Shown piece by piece: positions 1 to 5,797 of a stretch of DNA of 6,962 bases (position 1 is the first letter of the stretch; the number at the start of each line of letters is the position of its first letter). A program made the position numbers and the translations under genes. This DNA comes from Actinomycetota bacterium. Its GTDB lineage: Bacteria; Actinomycetota; Actinomycetes; Nanopelagicales; Nanopelagicaceae. The stretch is taken from positions 1 to 6,962 of the forward strand of contig CANGCW010000051.1 of the NCBI GenBank assembly GCA_947452525.1. The letters run 5' to 3'. Under the pieces are notes generated by a model. That model searched no databases. It saw only the letters and a program-made list of their open reading frames with translations, and had not been told where the DNA came from.

Positions 1-187
1 GAAGTGCTGTCTCAGTTGCTGCCGCTGTTGCTCCAGTAGCTGTTGCTGAGTACTCAGATGATGATACGAAAAACGGTGTTGCTGCAACACCTGTAGTAGC
101 GTGTGATGCGACGACTGAAACGCCACCGAATGACACTGCTGCAGCCACAACAAGCGCTACGCGCTTAAATGTTGTCTTTGTAGACAT
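1..187 (-). CDS. Secreted Ala/Thr-rich protein, N-terminal part (partial at window edge)
   Basis: This reading frame starts at the ATG at 187 and runs off the left edge with no stop, giving 62 residues. A good ribosome binding site (AAAGGAAC, 191-198) sits 3 nt from the start, with its AGGA core about 5 nt away. The product begins MSTKTTFKRVALVV: a basic n-region (K4, K8, R9), a hydrophobic stretch at about residues 10-27, and a plausible signal peptidase I site after S28-H29-A30. No lipobox cysteine is present. The visible mature part is rich in Ala, Thr and Ser (for example SATATGATAAATETA), as in linkers or cell-wall-associated proteins. It lies downstream of the sigma factor gene on the same strand, 155 bp away, so it could be a target or partner of that regulator, but this is inference. 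No function can be assigned from this fragment. The start and signal peptide are well supported. Confidence 0.8.
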   Translation of the reverse strand, partial: MSTKTTFKRVALVVAAAVSFGGVSVVASHATTGVAATPFFVSSSEYSATATGATAAATETAL

Positions 188-190
188 TGT

Positions 191-198
191 GTTCCTTT
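191..198 (-). promoter_or_regulatory. Ribosome binding site of the secreted protein gene
   Basis: On the minus strand AAAGGAAC precedes ATG (185-187) by 3 nt, the AGGA core being about 5 nt from the start. This fixes the start codon of the left-edge gene, for which no alternative start with a comparable site is seen nearby. Confidence 0.7.
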
Positions 199-237
199 CA
201 AGAACAGTCGAAATAAGGAATTTCCCCATCTCGGCTT

Positions 238-320
238 GAAGAGAGATGACCCTCTTCGCGAGATGTGACGCACGTGCTGACACATCTCTATTCCACTTCA
301 ATATCCGGATCGAAGTGGAA
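238..320. repeat. Three consecutive inverted repeats between the sigma and secreted-protein genes
   Basis: Three perfect dyads follow one another: GAAGAG (238-243) with CTCTTC (252-257), 8-nt loop; GAGATGTG (260-267) with CACATCTC (281-288), 13-nt loop; TTCCACTTC (291-299) with GAAGTGGAA (312-320), 12-nt loop. None is followed by a T-tract on the minus strand, so a standard intrinsic terminator is not supported. The outermost dyad lies 22 bp past the sigma stop codon and could be a T-less terminator or RNA 3' end. The other two would lie in the leader or promoter region of the secreted-protein gene and may be operators or leader hairpins. Function is unknown; the symmetry itself is read directly from the sequence. 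Confidence 0.55.
267..294 (-). promoter_or_regulatory. Weak ECF-type promoter candidate for the secreted-protein gene
   Basis: On the minus strand GGAATA (289-294) is followed after 18 nt by CGTC (267-270). This resembles the GGAAC/GGAAT -35 and CGTC/GTC -10 elements recognised by many actinobacterial ECF sigma factors, with a spacer slightly longer than usual. It overlaps the dyads described for this gap. No convincing housekeeping TTGACA/TATAAT pair was found in the same stretch. A match this short can easily occur by chance. Confidence 0.2.
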
Positions 321-342
321 ACCTGGTTTGTGGAGTGAGACA

Positions 343-1752
343 TTAGTTCGCTCCGGTGTTTGCAATTGTTGAACTCGTTGCAACCTGAACAGCTTGGGCG
401 AGGACTTGCGTCTTGCCGGCGTTGAGGAGTAGTCGGGTAGTGACAGAAGTAGGTGCCTTGGACACGTCTAAGCCTCTACTTACGGGGATAATCATACCGA
501 CATCAGATACAGAATCGATGATCATCGTGCTCGTCACGAGGTAGTTACCGTCGGGTAAGCGGGTGATATCGGTACTTGTAGCTGAAACTTTGAGTGGGAC
601 CCAGCCGTGGTTCATCGAGATCGATGGGCTAACGGTGTAGGTCGTGCCATCTCCTGTGACGGAGATAACTTGGTCTAGAAGGACATTCACGGCGTTAGCA
701 TCGAAGCTCATCGCAGGTGCACGGAGCTCGGTGCCCTCATCTGTGAGGAGTGGTGTTGGCTTACCCACGATGAGCTTGCCGGTATGGCCGACTAGATCTG
801 TCACCGTGAATCCTGAAGGGATGCCATCGCTGTTAAGACCAGCGAAGCTCAACTTTGCGACCTTTGCATCGGTCGAAGCTGTTTGGCTAGCTGCCTTGGC
901 AGCCTTAGCTGCTGCAACAGATGCTGCTGTCGCAGTTGGAGCTGCAGTTGGAGCGCTTGTGACGCTATCCGTAGAGCCAGCAGCAGGTGTATTAACCGAA
1001 GAACCAGTTGTTGGAGCGATGGTCTTGCCAGAGAATGTGTGGATTCCAAGGAATGTTGCCATCACCAAGATCAGTGCCATTGCAGCCTTGCCAGACTTCT
1101 TAGCAAGCTCTGCTGCCTTCTTATAAGAGCTAGAGAGAGCATCGAGCGCTGTGGCCCCGGTCTCTTCATCGATAACCCACTCGGTAAGGACACGAACGAA
1201 GGAGGCACGGGCGCGAGTAACAACGTGGCGAACATTCGCTGGGGTTGTTCCGAGCTCCGCTGCGATCTCTTCTGTGGTGCGACCCTCCATCTCCCACATA
1301 ACAAGCGCTGTGCGCTGGTCATTGGAGAGGCGTGAAAGGGCTTCACGAATAATGGAGGCATCTTCTGCGGCGACAAGGCTCTCATCTGGGCCAACATGGC
1401 TCTCGGCTGAGATCTCAGCGAGGCGCTCTTGGGAGGTCTCAGAGTCGATCGCGACGAGGTTAGGGCGTGAGCCGGTAGCGCGGATCTGGTTGAGGCAGAG
1501 GTTGTTAACGGTGGTGCGGAGGTAAGCAAGCGCACGGTCACGGCTATCGAGCTCTGGAGCTGCGAGGATAAATTTCAGGAAGGCCTCTTGGACGATCTCG
1601 GATGCATCGGCATCGGAACGGAGGATGCGGCGGGCCTGGGCGTTGAGGGAGGAGCGCTGTTCAGCGTAGAGGGCGGAGAGATCGGCGATAGACCACTCGG
1701 AGACAGGTGTAGAAACCACCGCTCCTGCGCTCTCTCGCTTACGAAGTGCCAT
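343..1752 (-). CDS. ECF-like sigma-70 factor with membrane anchor and extracytoplasmic C-terminal domain
   Basis: The product is 469 aa from the ATG at 1752; a TTG at 1758 would add two residues, but GGCGGA lies 7 nt before the ATG and almost touches the TTG, so I chose the ATG. Residues about 24-91 form sigma region 2 (DASEIVQEAFLKF, then YLRTTVNNLCLNQIR in the 2.4 position). Residues about 130-190 form region 4 with a helix-turn-helix (TTEEIAAELGTTPANVRHV, about 159-177). A typical ECF factor would end near residue 190. Here a lysine-rich stretch (KKAAELAKKSGK) leads into one hydrophobic segment (AAMALILVMATFLGI, about 223-239), an Ala/Thr/Ser-rich linker (about 248-295) and about 170 residues that look like a beta-rich exported domain. 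The positive-inside rule puts the sigma part in the cytoplasm and the C-terminus outside. No separate anti-sigma gene is seen. The family of the C-terminal domain is not recognised. GC falls from about 60% in the sigma half to nearer 52% in the tail. Confidence 0.85.
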   Translation of the reverse strand: MALRKRESAGAVVSTPVSEWSIADLSALYAEQRSSLNAQARRILRSDADASEIVQEAFLKFILAAPELDSRDRALAYLRTTVNNLCLNQIRATGSRPNLVAIDSETSQERLAEISAESHVGPDESLVAAEDASIIREALSRLSNDQRTALVMWEMEGRTTEEIAAELGTTPANVRHVVTRARASFVRVLTEWVIDEETGATALDALSSSYKKAAELAKKSGKAAMALILVMATFLGIHTFSGKTIAPTTGSSVNTPAAGSTDSVTSAPTAAPTATAASVAAAKAAKAASQTASTDAKVAKLSFAGLNSDGIPSGFTVTDLVGHTGKLIVGKPTPLLTDEGTELRAPAMSFDANAVNVLLDQVISVTGDGTTYTVSPSISMNHGWVPLKVSATSTDITRLPDGNYLVTSTMIIDSVSDVGMIIPVSRGLDVSKAPTSVTTRLLLNAGKTQVLAQAVQVATSSTIANTGAN

Positions 1753-1852
1753 TCTCAAATCCGCCTAATTACTCGAGTTTCTTAATCGGGGTACGTCTAC
1801 CTCGACCGGTCTTGCCGTAGGTTCTTCATGAAATTTGCCCTACATATGTATA

Positions 1853-1878
1853 GACACCGTTGTTGCCCAAATGTTGCC
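1853..1878 (-). promoter_or_regulatory. Possible ECF-type (autoregulatory) promoter of the sigma gene
   Basis: Reading toward the sigma gene on the minus strand, GGCAAC (1873-1878) is followed after exactly 17 nt by GTC (1853-1855), a spacing and sequence pair seen at many actinobacterial ECF promoters. A second GGCAAC lies in the spacer (1862-1867), so TGTTGCCC is directly repeated on the plus strand (1861-1868 and 1872-1879, 11-bp period). The 10-bp palindrome TACATATGTA (1841-1850) lies just downstream and could be an operator. No clear housekeeping promoter was found here. The leader to the ATG would be about 95 nt. This rests on pattern alone. Confidence 0.3.
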
Positions 1879-1970
1879 CCCGGATGGGAAAATTTCCAAC
1901 TTTTTTTCTGGGGCCCTGAGCGTGGGGCGGAAAACTCTCGGGATAGACCCAGTTTCAGGGGTGTGCATAA

Positions 1971-2012
1971 CCATCAGCCCACCGCGGTGATCTCACTACG
2001 GTGGGCTGATGG
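1971..2012 (+). terminator. Long terminator-like hairpin covering the prepilin peptidase start
   Basis: The left arm 1971-1984 (CCATCAGCCCACCG) pairs perfectly with the right arm 1999-2012. Past one C-A mismatch, GGTG (1986-1989) pairs with CACT (1994-1997) around an ATCT loop, making about 18 bp in 42 nt. CTTTT follows at 2013-2017, so on the plus strand it resembles an intrinsic terminator with a short U-tract. No plus-strand gene lies upstream to be terminated, and the minus-strand exit has no T-run. The ATG of the next gene (2009-2011) and its only SD-like stretch (GGTGGG) are inside the right arm. It could therefore be a leader attenuator, a translation-blocking hairpin, or the 3' end of an unannotated small RNA. 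Confidence 0.5.
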
Positions 2013-2422
2013 CTTTTCAGATACTTATATTTATGGCCCTTGGCCTGCCGATCGCATGGATTGACCTCCGAACCCACCGAATACCCAACCGCCTGAGCGC
2101 CACATTATTGGCCGGGCTGGTCACCAGCTCCTGGCTCACCCGCCAACCCCTCACCGCCCCAGCCATGATCGCCATTGAGCTCACTGGGGTCCTGGCGCTC
2201 CTCCGCCTCATCTCCAAGGGCGGGGTCGGGATGGGCGATATCAAGTTGGCCCCCTCGATCGGCTGGGTCGCATTCCGAGCTCCTATCAGCGCCACCCTCC
2301 TGGTCGCCGGGCTCTCTGCGCTCGCTCTCGGTCGGGTTGCCGGTCTTAGGGGTGGCCGCGCCCCATTCGCTCCATTCTTGGTTCTGGCTGGATTGGTTGG
2401 CACTTTGGGCTGGCCGACCTGA
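2009..2422 (+). CDS. Short type IV prepilin peptidase-like protein (A24 family, CpaA/TadV-like)
   Basis: The 137-residue product is hydrophobic, with about four to five membrane segments (roughly 3-18, 29-43, 51-68, 82-111, 118-136). Both expected aspartates of A24 aspartic peptidases are present: D19 in WIDLRTHRIPNRL and D77 in GVGMGDIKL (the GxGD motif). A C-terminal APFAPFL matches the family's PFGPFL segment. The length suits the minimal CpaA/TadV type lacking the N-terminal methylase domain. Such enzymes cleave prepilin leaders at the inner membrane, but no pilin or pilus gene is in view. The ATG sits inside a strong hairpin with no free SD. A stop at 1988-1990 rules out a start much further upstream, and ATG 2033 is an alternative that would trim the first membrane segment. 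Hand-counted GC over 2041-2400 is about 66%, well above the downstream operon, hinting at a different origin or codon pressure. Confidence 0.75.
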   Translation: MAFQILIFMALGLPIAWIDLRTHRIPNRLSATLLAGLVTSSWLTRQPLTAPAMIAIELTGVLALLRLISKGGVGMGDIKLAPSIGWVAFRAPISATLLVAGLSALALGRVAGLRGGRAPFAPFLVLAGLVGTLGWPT

Positions 2423-2459
2423 CCTCAGGGTCAGATTCCACCACGGCCAGAATCCGGCC
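2419..2459 (+). terminator. Two small GC-rich hairpins at the end of the prepilin peptidase gene
   Basis: CTGACC (2419-2424) pairs with GGTCAG (2429-2434) around a 4-nt loop, spanning the TGA stop at 2420-2422. GGCC (2445-2448) can pair with GGCC (2456-2459). No T-tract follows, so this is at best a weak or T-less terminator. It is the only candidate transcript end between this gene and the sugar operon. Confidence 0.3.
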
Positions 2460-2474
2460 AATTTCCCGCTCTCT

Positions 2475-2490
2475 ATAACTAAATAGTTAT
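2475..2490. promoter_or_regulatory. Operator-like palindrome upstream of the sugar operon
   Basis: ATAACT (2475-2480) and AGTTAT (2485-2490) form a perfect 12-of-16 dyad around AAAT, AT-rich in an otherwise GC-rich stretch. It is framed by CCCG (2465-2468) and CGGG (2493-2496). It ends 10 bp before the proposed -35 box at 2501, a typical place for a transcriptional activator or upstream repressor site. It lacks the central CG usual in LacI-family operators, so the regulator family is undecided, and no regulator gene is present in the window. Confidence 0.45.
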
Positions 2491-2500
2491 CTCGGGAGTG

Positions 2501-2529
2501 TTGTTCATTCGCGCCATCCACCCTAGGTT
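2501..2529 (+). promoter_or_regulatory. Promoter of the sugar ABC operon
   Basis: TTGTTC (2501-2506) and TAGGTT (2524-2529) are separated by 17 bp, fitting the housekeeping actinobacterial pattern TTGAC-N17-TAnnnT. Transcription would start near 2535-2537, leaving a leader of about 73 nt before the ATG at 2610. This is the best promoter seen in the gap; no experimental start is known. Confidence 0.5.
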
Positions 2530-2530
2530 A

Positions 2531-2582
2531 AGCCCATTCCAGAAGCCTGGAATGGAAGGGCTAGCCGAGCAATCGGCGAACC
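2531..2582 (+). promoter_or_regulatory. Structured leader of the sugar operon (two hairpins)
   Basis: CATTCCAG (2535-2542) pairs with CTGGAATG (2547-2554) around AAGC, and AGCC/GGCT (2531-2534 with 2559-2562) can extend it past a bulge. GCCGA (2564-2568) pairs with TCGGC (2573-2577) around GCAA, a GNRA tetraloop. GGTT (2526-2529) could pair with AACC (2579-2582) and close a three-way junction, but only if transcription starts upstream of the proposed -10. The layout could be an mRNA-stabilising 5' structure or a ligand-sensing leader. It matches no riboswitch class I could recall with confidence. Confidence 0.4.
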
Positions 2583-2609
2583 CTGATAGCTGAAGAGAAT
2601 AGGAAGAAC

Positions 2610-3905
2610 ATGTCAGAAATTTTTGAAGATGGCATTTCTCGTCGTTCCGTAATCAAGGGCTCAATCGCTGGTGCAGGTGCACTTGCAGTTGGTGGAGCAA
2701 TTGGCGGAGCAACAGAAGCAAACGCCGCAACACGTGCATTGACAGTATCTCTTGGTTCAAACCAATCTGATCCTGCTGCTGTTAAGAATGACAACGCATG
2801 GCTTGCAGCTGCAAAGGCAGCTGGATTCAACATCAAGCTCAACCGCGTTGATCACAACACATTCCAGAACCAGATCAACCAGTACCTTCAGGGAACACCT
2901 GACAACGTATTCAACTGGTTCGCTGGATACCGCATGCAGTTCTTCGCATCAAAGGGCCTCACAACATCTATCAACGATGTATGGGCAAAGATTGGTTCAC
3001 AGTTCACAGCTGGTTACAAGAACGCTTCAAAGGGTCTCGATGGAAAGTACTACTTCGTTCCAACAGGTTGGTACCCATGGGCTGTTCTCTACCGTAAGTC
3101 AGTATTCGCCGCAGCTGGCGTAGATGCATCAAAGATCATTACCTGGGCTGACTTCATTGCAGCTTGTAAGGTCTTCCAGGCAAAGGGCATCACACCAATC
3201 GCATTTGGCGATAAGGGTGGTTGGGAAGCAATGGGAACATTCGACTTCATCAACTTCCGTACAAACGGATTCAAGTTCCACATGGACCTCACAGCAGGTC
3301 GCGTTAAGTGGACAGATCCACGCGTTCAGAAGACATTCAACAACTGGAAGTCAATCTTCCCTTACCAGTCAAAGAATGCTTTGGATATGAACTGGGATGA
3401 TGCAACAGCTCTCTTGATCAATAAAAAGGCTGCTATGCAGGTTATGGGCGCATTCGCTGCCGGTAACTTCAAGGATCCAGCAGATCTTGCTGATCTCGCA
3501 CTATTCCCATTCCCACAGATTGATCCAGCTTACGGCCGCGAGGCAGTTGAAGCTCCAATCGATGGTTATTTGCTTTCAAAGTCTGCTGCTAAGAATGCGT
3601 CTGCTTCAAAGGCTCTCGCAGCATTCATCGGTTCAACAGCTTATGCATCAGCAATTGCAAAGGTTAGCCCAACAGCACTTTGGGCTAACAGCAACATGCC
3701 TAAGCCAACAGATCCATTCGCACGCCAGCAGGTTGAACTCGTTCAGAGCTGTAAGTACATCGCACAGTTCTTCGATCGTGATTCACGCCCTGACTTCGCT
3801 TCACCAATCTTCTCTAATGCGCTTCAGAAGTTCATTGCAGGCGGAGATTCAGTTGCGATTGCTAAGGATCTTCAAGCTCAATGGGATGCGTTGCCACCAG
3901 CATAA
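2610..3905 (+). CDS. Sugar ABC transporter substrate-binding protein, Tat-exported
   Basis: The 431-residue product has the length and build of family 1 extracellular sugar-binding proteins (COG1653 type, MalE/UgpB-like). The segment NVFNWFAGYRMQFFASKGLT (about 99-118) resembles actinobacterial carbohydrate binders. The N-terminus carries a twin-arginine signal, S-R-R-S-V-I-K at residues 10-16, an Ala/Gly-rich h-region and a likely cut after A37-N38-A39. No lipobox cysteine follows, so it is not an obvious lipoprotein, which is unusual for a monoderm. AGGAAG at 2601-2606 sets the start. Codons favour GCA, ACA, AAG and TTC, and sampled GC is only 43-48%, suggesting selection for high expression, as is usual for binding proteins. 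It is the first gene of an operon with two permeases. Substrate specificity cannot be read from sequence; the nearby galK suggests galactose or a galactoside. Confidence 0.9.
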   Translation: MSEIFEDGISRRSVIKGSIAGAGALAVGGAIGGATEANAATRALTVSLGSNQSDPAAVKNDNAWLAAAKAAGFNIKLNRVDHNTFQNQINQYLQGTPDNVFNWFAGYRMQFFASKGLTTSINDVWAKIGSQFTAGYKNASKGLDGKYYFVPTGWYPWAVLYRKSVFAAAGVDASKIITWADFIAACKVFQAKGITPIAFGDKGGWEAMGTFDFINFRTNGFKFHMDLTAGRVKWTDPRVQKTFNNWKSIFPYQSKNALDMNWDDATALLINKKAAMQVMGAFAAGNFKDPADLADLALFPFPQIDPAYGREAVEAPIDGYLLSKSAAKNASASKALAAFIGSTAYASAIAKVSPTALWANSNMPKPTDPFARQQVELVQSCKYIAQFFDRDSRPDFASPIFSNALQKFIAGGDSVAIAKDLQAQWDALPPA

Positions 3906-3924
3906 ATTGGTGTAAACACATTCG

Positions 3925-4872
3925 ATGAGCAAAATTGATATCGAAACGAAGGCGGCGGCTTCAGGTGAAAACCTGGGCCGCCGTCGGCGTTCTAACAACT
4001 TCACGAAGAGAGATCGCGCGGTCATTGCAGGCCTCGTAGGCGGTCCCACCATTCTTCACGTTGTGTTCGTTTGGCTTCCAGCGATTGCGACCATCCTCTT
4101 GTCTTTCTGCCAATGGGATGGAATCGGCGGGCTACACGACATTCACTGGGTCGGATTTAAAAACTACACCCAGATCTTTACCCTGTACTCAGACTTTAAA
4201 ATTGCCCTGCGCAATAACACTCTCTGGCTACTCTGGTTTGGCCTGATCGCAACACCACTCGGCGTGGTTCTTGCGTATTACTTAGATAAGAATTTAAAGG
4301 GCACAAAGTTCTTTCAGACCGCCTTTTATCTTCCGATTGTGCTCTCACTCGCCGTTACCGGAATTATCTGGGATTACATCTTCAAGGTGAATGGTTTCCT
4401 CAACATCGTCCTTGGATATACCAATGCAGATACCGCTCCGTCGTGGTTTGGCGATCCGCATAAGAACATCTGGGTCGTACTCGGAATCGCATCATGGCGC
4501 CATATCGGCTACATGATGTTGCTCTACTTAGCAGGTATGAAATCTGTTGATCCTTCACTTCGTGAAGCTGCATCAATCGACGGCGCTGGCGAGTGGTACA
4601 CATTCCGCAAAGTTATCTTCCCATCACTTCGTCCGGTAAACATTATTGTGGTTGTTGTAACCGTGATTGAAGCGCTACGCGCCTTCGACCTCGTCTACAT
4701 CATCAACCGCGGTAAGAATGGACTTCAGGTGCTTGCTGTTGCGGTCTATGAGAATATCCTCGGTGAGTCCCAGAGAATTGGTTGGGGCGCAGCTCTAGCA
4801 ACAATCCTCTTTGTACTCTGCTTGGGTCCAATCATGATCTACCTCTATCAGAACTTTAAGAAGGTGGATTAA
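3925..4872 (+). CDS. Sugar ABC transporter permease, MalF-type
   Basis: The 315-residue inner-membrane protein has a basic cytoplasmic N-terminus (GRRRRS near 18-23) and about six hydrophobic segments (roughly 33-61, 98-120, 130-152, 183-204, 235-258, 288-308). The EAA loop that docks the ATPase lies at 214-237: EAASIDGAG, then IFPSLRP. Length and order match the first permease (MalF/UgpA, COG1175) of carbohydrate importers. It follows the binding-protein gene by 19 bp. The SD is poor (GGTG about 12 nt upstream of the ATG), so reinitiation after the upstream gene may help, which would give less permease than binding protein. Its stop overlaps the next start (TAATG). No nucleotide-binding subunit is encoded nearby. 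Confidence in the family is high; the substrate is unknown. Confidence 0.93.
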   Translation: MSKIDIETKAAASGENLGRRRRSNNFTKRDRAVIAGLVGGPTILHVVFVWLPAIATILLSFCQWDGIGGLHDIHWVGFKNYTQIFTLYSDFKIALRNNTLWLLWFGLIATPLGVVLAYYLDKNLKGTKFFQTAFYLPIVLSLAVTGIIWDYIFKVNGFLNIVLGYTNADTAPSWFGDPHKNIWVVLGIASWRHIGYMMLLYLAGMKSVDPSLREAASIDGAGEWYTFRKVIFPSLRPVNIIVVVVTVIEALRAFDLVYIINRGKNGLQVLAVAVYENILGESQRIGWGAALATILFVLCLGPIMIYLYQNFKKVD

Positions 4873-5741
4873 TGGTTACTGGAAAGAAATCTAAAACTGG
4901 TGAGCGGATAGCAATTGCTATCCTCGGATTCTTCTCACTAGCCTGGGTATTCCCAATCTTCTTCACTGTCTATGAATCATTCCGTCCTTACAATGACACC
5001 ACAAAGGATGGCTACGTTTCATTACCAAAGCACTTCAACTTCGATAACTATTGGAACGCACTTATTCAGTCGGGTATGTGGCGCTACTTCATCAACTCTG
5101 TTGAGGTCGCCGTTCCAGCAGTACTCATTACATTGTTCTTGGCATCGATGGTGGCATTTGTAGTAAGCCGCTACTCATTCAAGTTCAATATTGCGCTGTT
5201 GATGATCTTTACCGCAGGAAATCTGCTTCCACCACAGTTGATCTTCATTCCAATCTTCCGTCTCTACCTGCATATCTGGGTACCGACAATTATCAACGAG
5301 AATAATGTCCTGTATGACACCCAGCTTGGGTTGATTCTGATTCACGTTGCTATTCAGATTGGTTTTGCGACCTTCGTTCTCTCAAACTACCTTCGTACCA
5401 TTCCGAAGGAAATTTCTGAGTCCGCATTGGTCGATGGAGCATCTGTGTGGGCTCACTACTTCCGCGTTATTTTGCCATTGCTTCGCCCAGCTCTAGCTTC
5501 ACTCGGCGTCTTGATGACAACGTGGATCTACAACGACTTCTTCTGGGCCGTCGTGCTCTTGAAGTCGGGTAGTAAGCGTCCCATCACGGCAGCGCTATCA
5601 AACCTCCAAGGTGAGTTCTTTACGGACTTCAACCTGTTGGCTGCTGGTGCCGTGCTGGCGCTCCTTCCAACCTTGATCGTCTTCTTCGTACTCCGCCGTC
5701 AATTCGTTGCCGGTCTTACGATTGGTTCGACTAAGGGTTAA
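4872..5741 (+). CDS. Sugar ABC transporter permease, MalG-type
   Basis: The 289-residue inner-membrane protein matches the second permease (MalG/UgpE, COG0395) of carbohydrate importers. It has a hydrophobic segment at about 12-34, further segments through 265-275, an EAA loop at 183-206 (ESALVDGAS, then ILPLLRP), and the family's C-terminal GLTIGSTKG (compare GLTAGAVKG). Its ATG shares one base with the TAA of the first permease, and AGGTGG (4862-4867) serves as SD, so the two are translationally coupled and probably made in equal amounts as a heterodimer. It is the last gene of the operon: the strong hairpin at 5752-5787 follows 10 bp after the stop. Confidence 0.93.
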   Translation: MVTGKKSKTGERIAIAILGFFSLAWVFPIFFTVYESFRPYNDTTKDGYVSLPKHFNFDNYWNALIQSGMWRYFINSVEVAVPAVLITLFLASMVAFVVSRYSFKFNIALLMIFTAGNLLPPQLIFIPIFRLYLHIWVPTIINENNVLYDTQLGLILIHVAIQIGFATFVLSNYLRTIPKEISESALVDGASVWAHYFRVILPLLRPALASLGVLMTTWIYNDFFWAVVLLKSGSKRPITAALSNLQGEFFTDFNLLAAGAVLALLPTLIVFFVLRRQFVAGLTIGSTKG

Positions 5742-5751
5742 TTGGATTAAG

Positions 5752-5787
5752 AAAAAAGCCCGCTATCAACTGATAGCGGGCTTTTTT
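5752..5787. terminator. Bidirectional intrinsic terminator between the ABC operon and galK
   Basis: A 10-bp GC-rich stem, GCCCGCTATC (5758-5767) with GATAGCGGGC (5772-5781), has a 4-nt loop AACT. It is flanked by A6 (5752-5757) and T6 (5782-5787). Each strand therefore reads a hairpin followed by a U-run, so it ends both the rightward ABC operon and the leftward gal operon, whose stop codon is only 11 bp away. Confidence 0.95.
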
Positions 5788-5797
5788 CATGCAATCT

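Noticed and set aside
644..1126. Plus-strand open frame opposite the sigma gene's C-terminal part
   Set aside because: It lies antisense to a frame with clear domain logic, has no SD or family motif, and its Ala-rich composition mirrors the Ala/Thr codons of the true gene.
1759..2008. Possible tRNA or other standard RNA gene
   Set aside because: I looked for acceptor/T-arm patterns (GGTTCRA-type) and SRP, 6S or tmRNA landmarks on both strands and found none; only the hairpin at 1971-2012 is structured.
1828..2064. Open frame of 78 codons in the gap before the prepilin peptidase
   Set aside because: No SD, no recognisable motif, and it crosses the whole hairpin and runs into the peptidase gene in another frame; composition looks non-coding.
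2017..2521. Minus-strand frames antisense to the prepilin peptidase
   Set aside because: They arise from high GC with few stops; the plus frame has both GxGD and the first Asp motif, so the antisense frames are shadows.
2526..2582. SAM-type or TPP riboswitch in the sugar operon leader
   Set aside because: Stretches such as GCGAACCCTGAT recall parts of these aptamers, but the required core elements and their order are missing, and sugar uptake genes are not typical targets.
3910..3919. Palindrome GTGTAAACAC between binding protein and permease genes
   Set aside because: Only 4-bp arms; it is too short to call an operator or attenuator.
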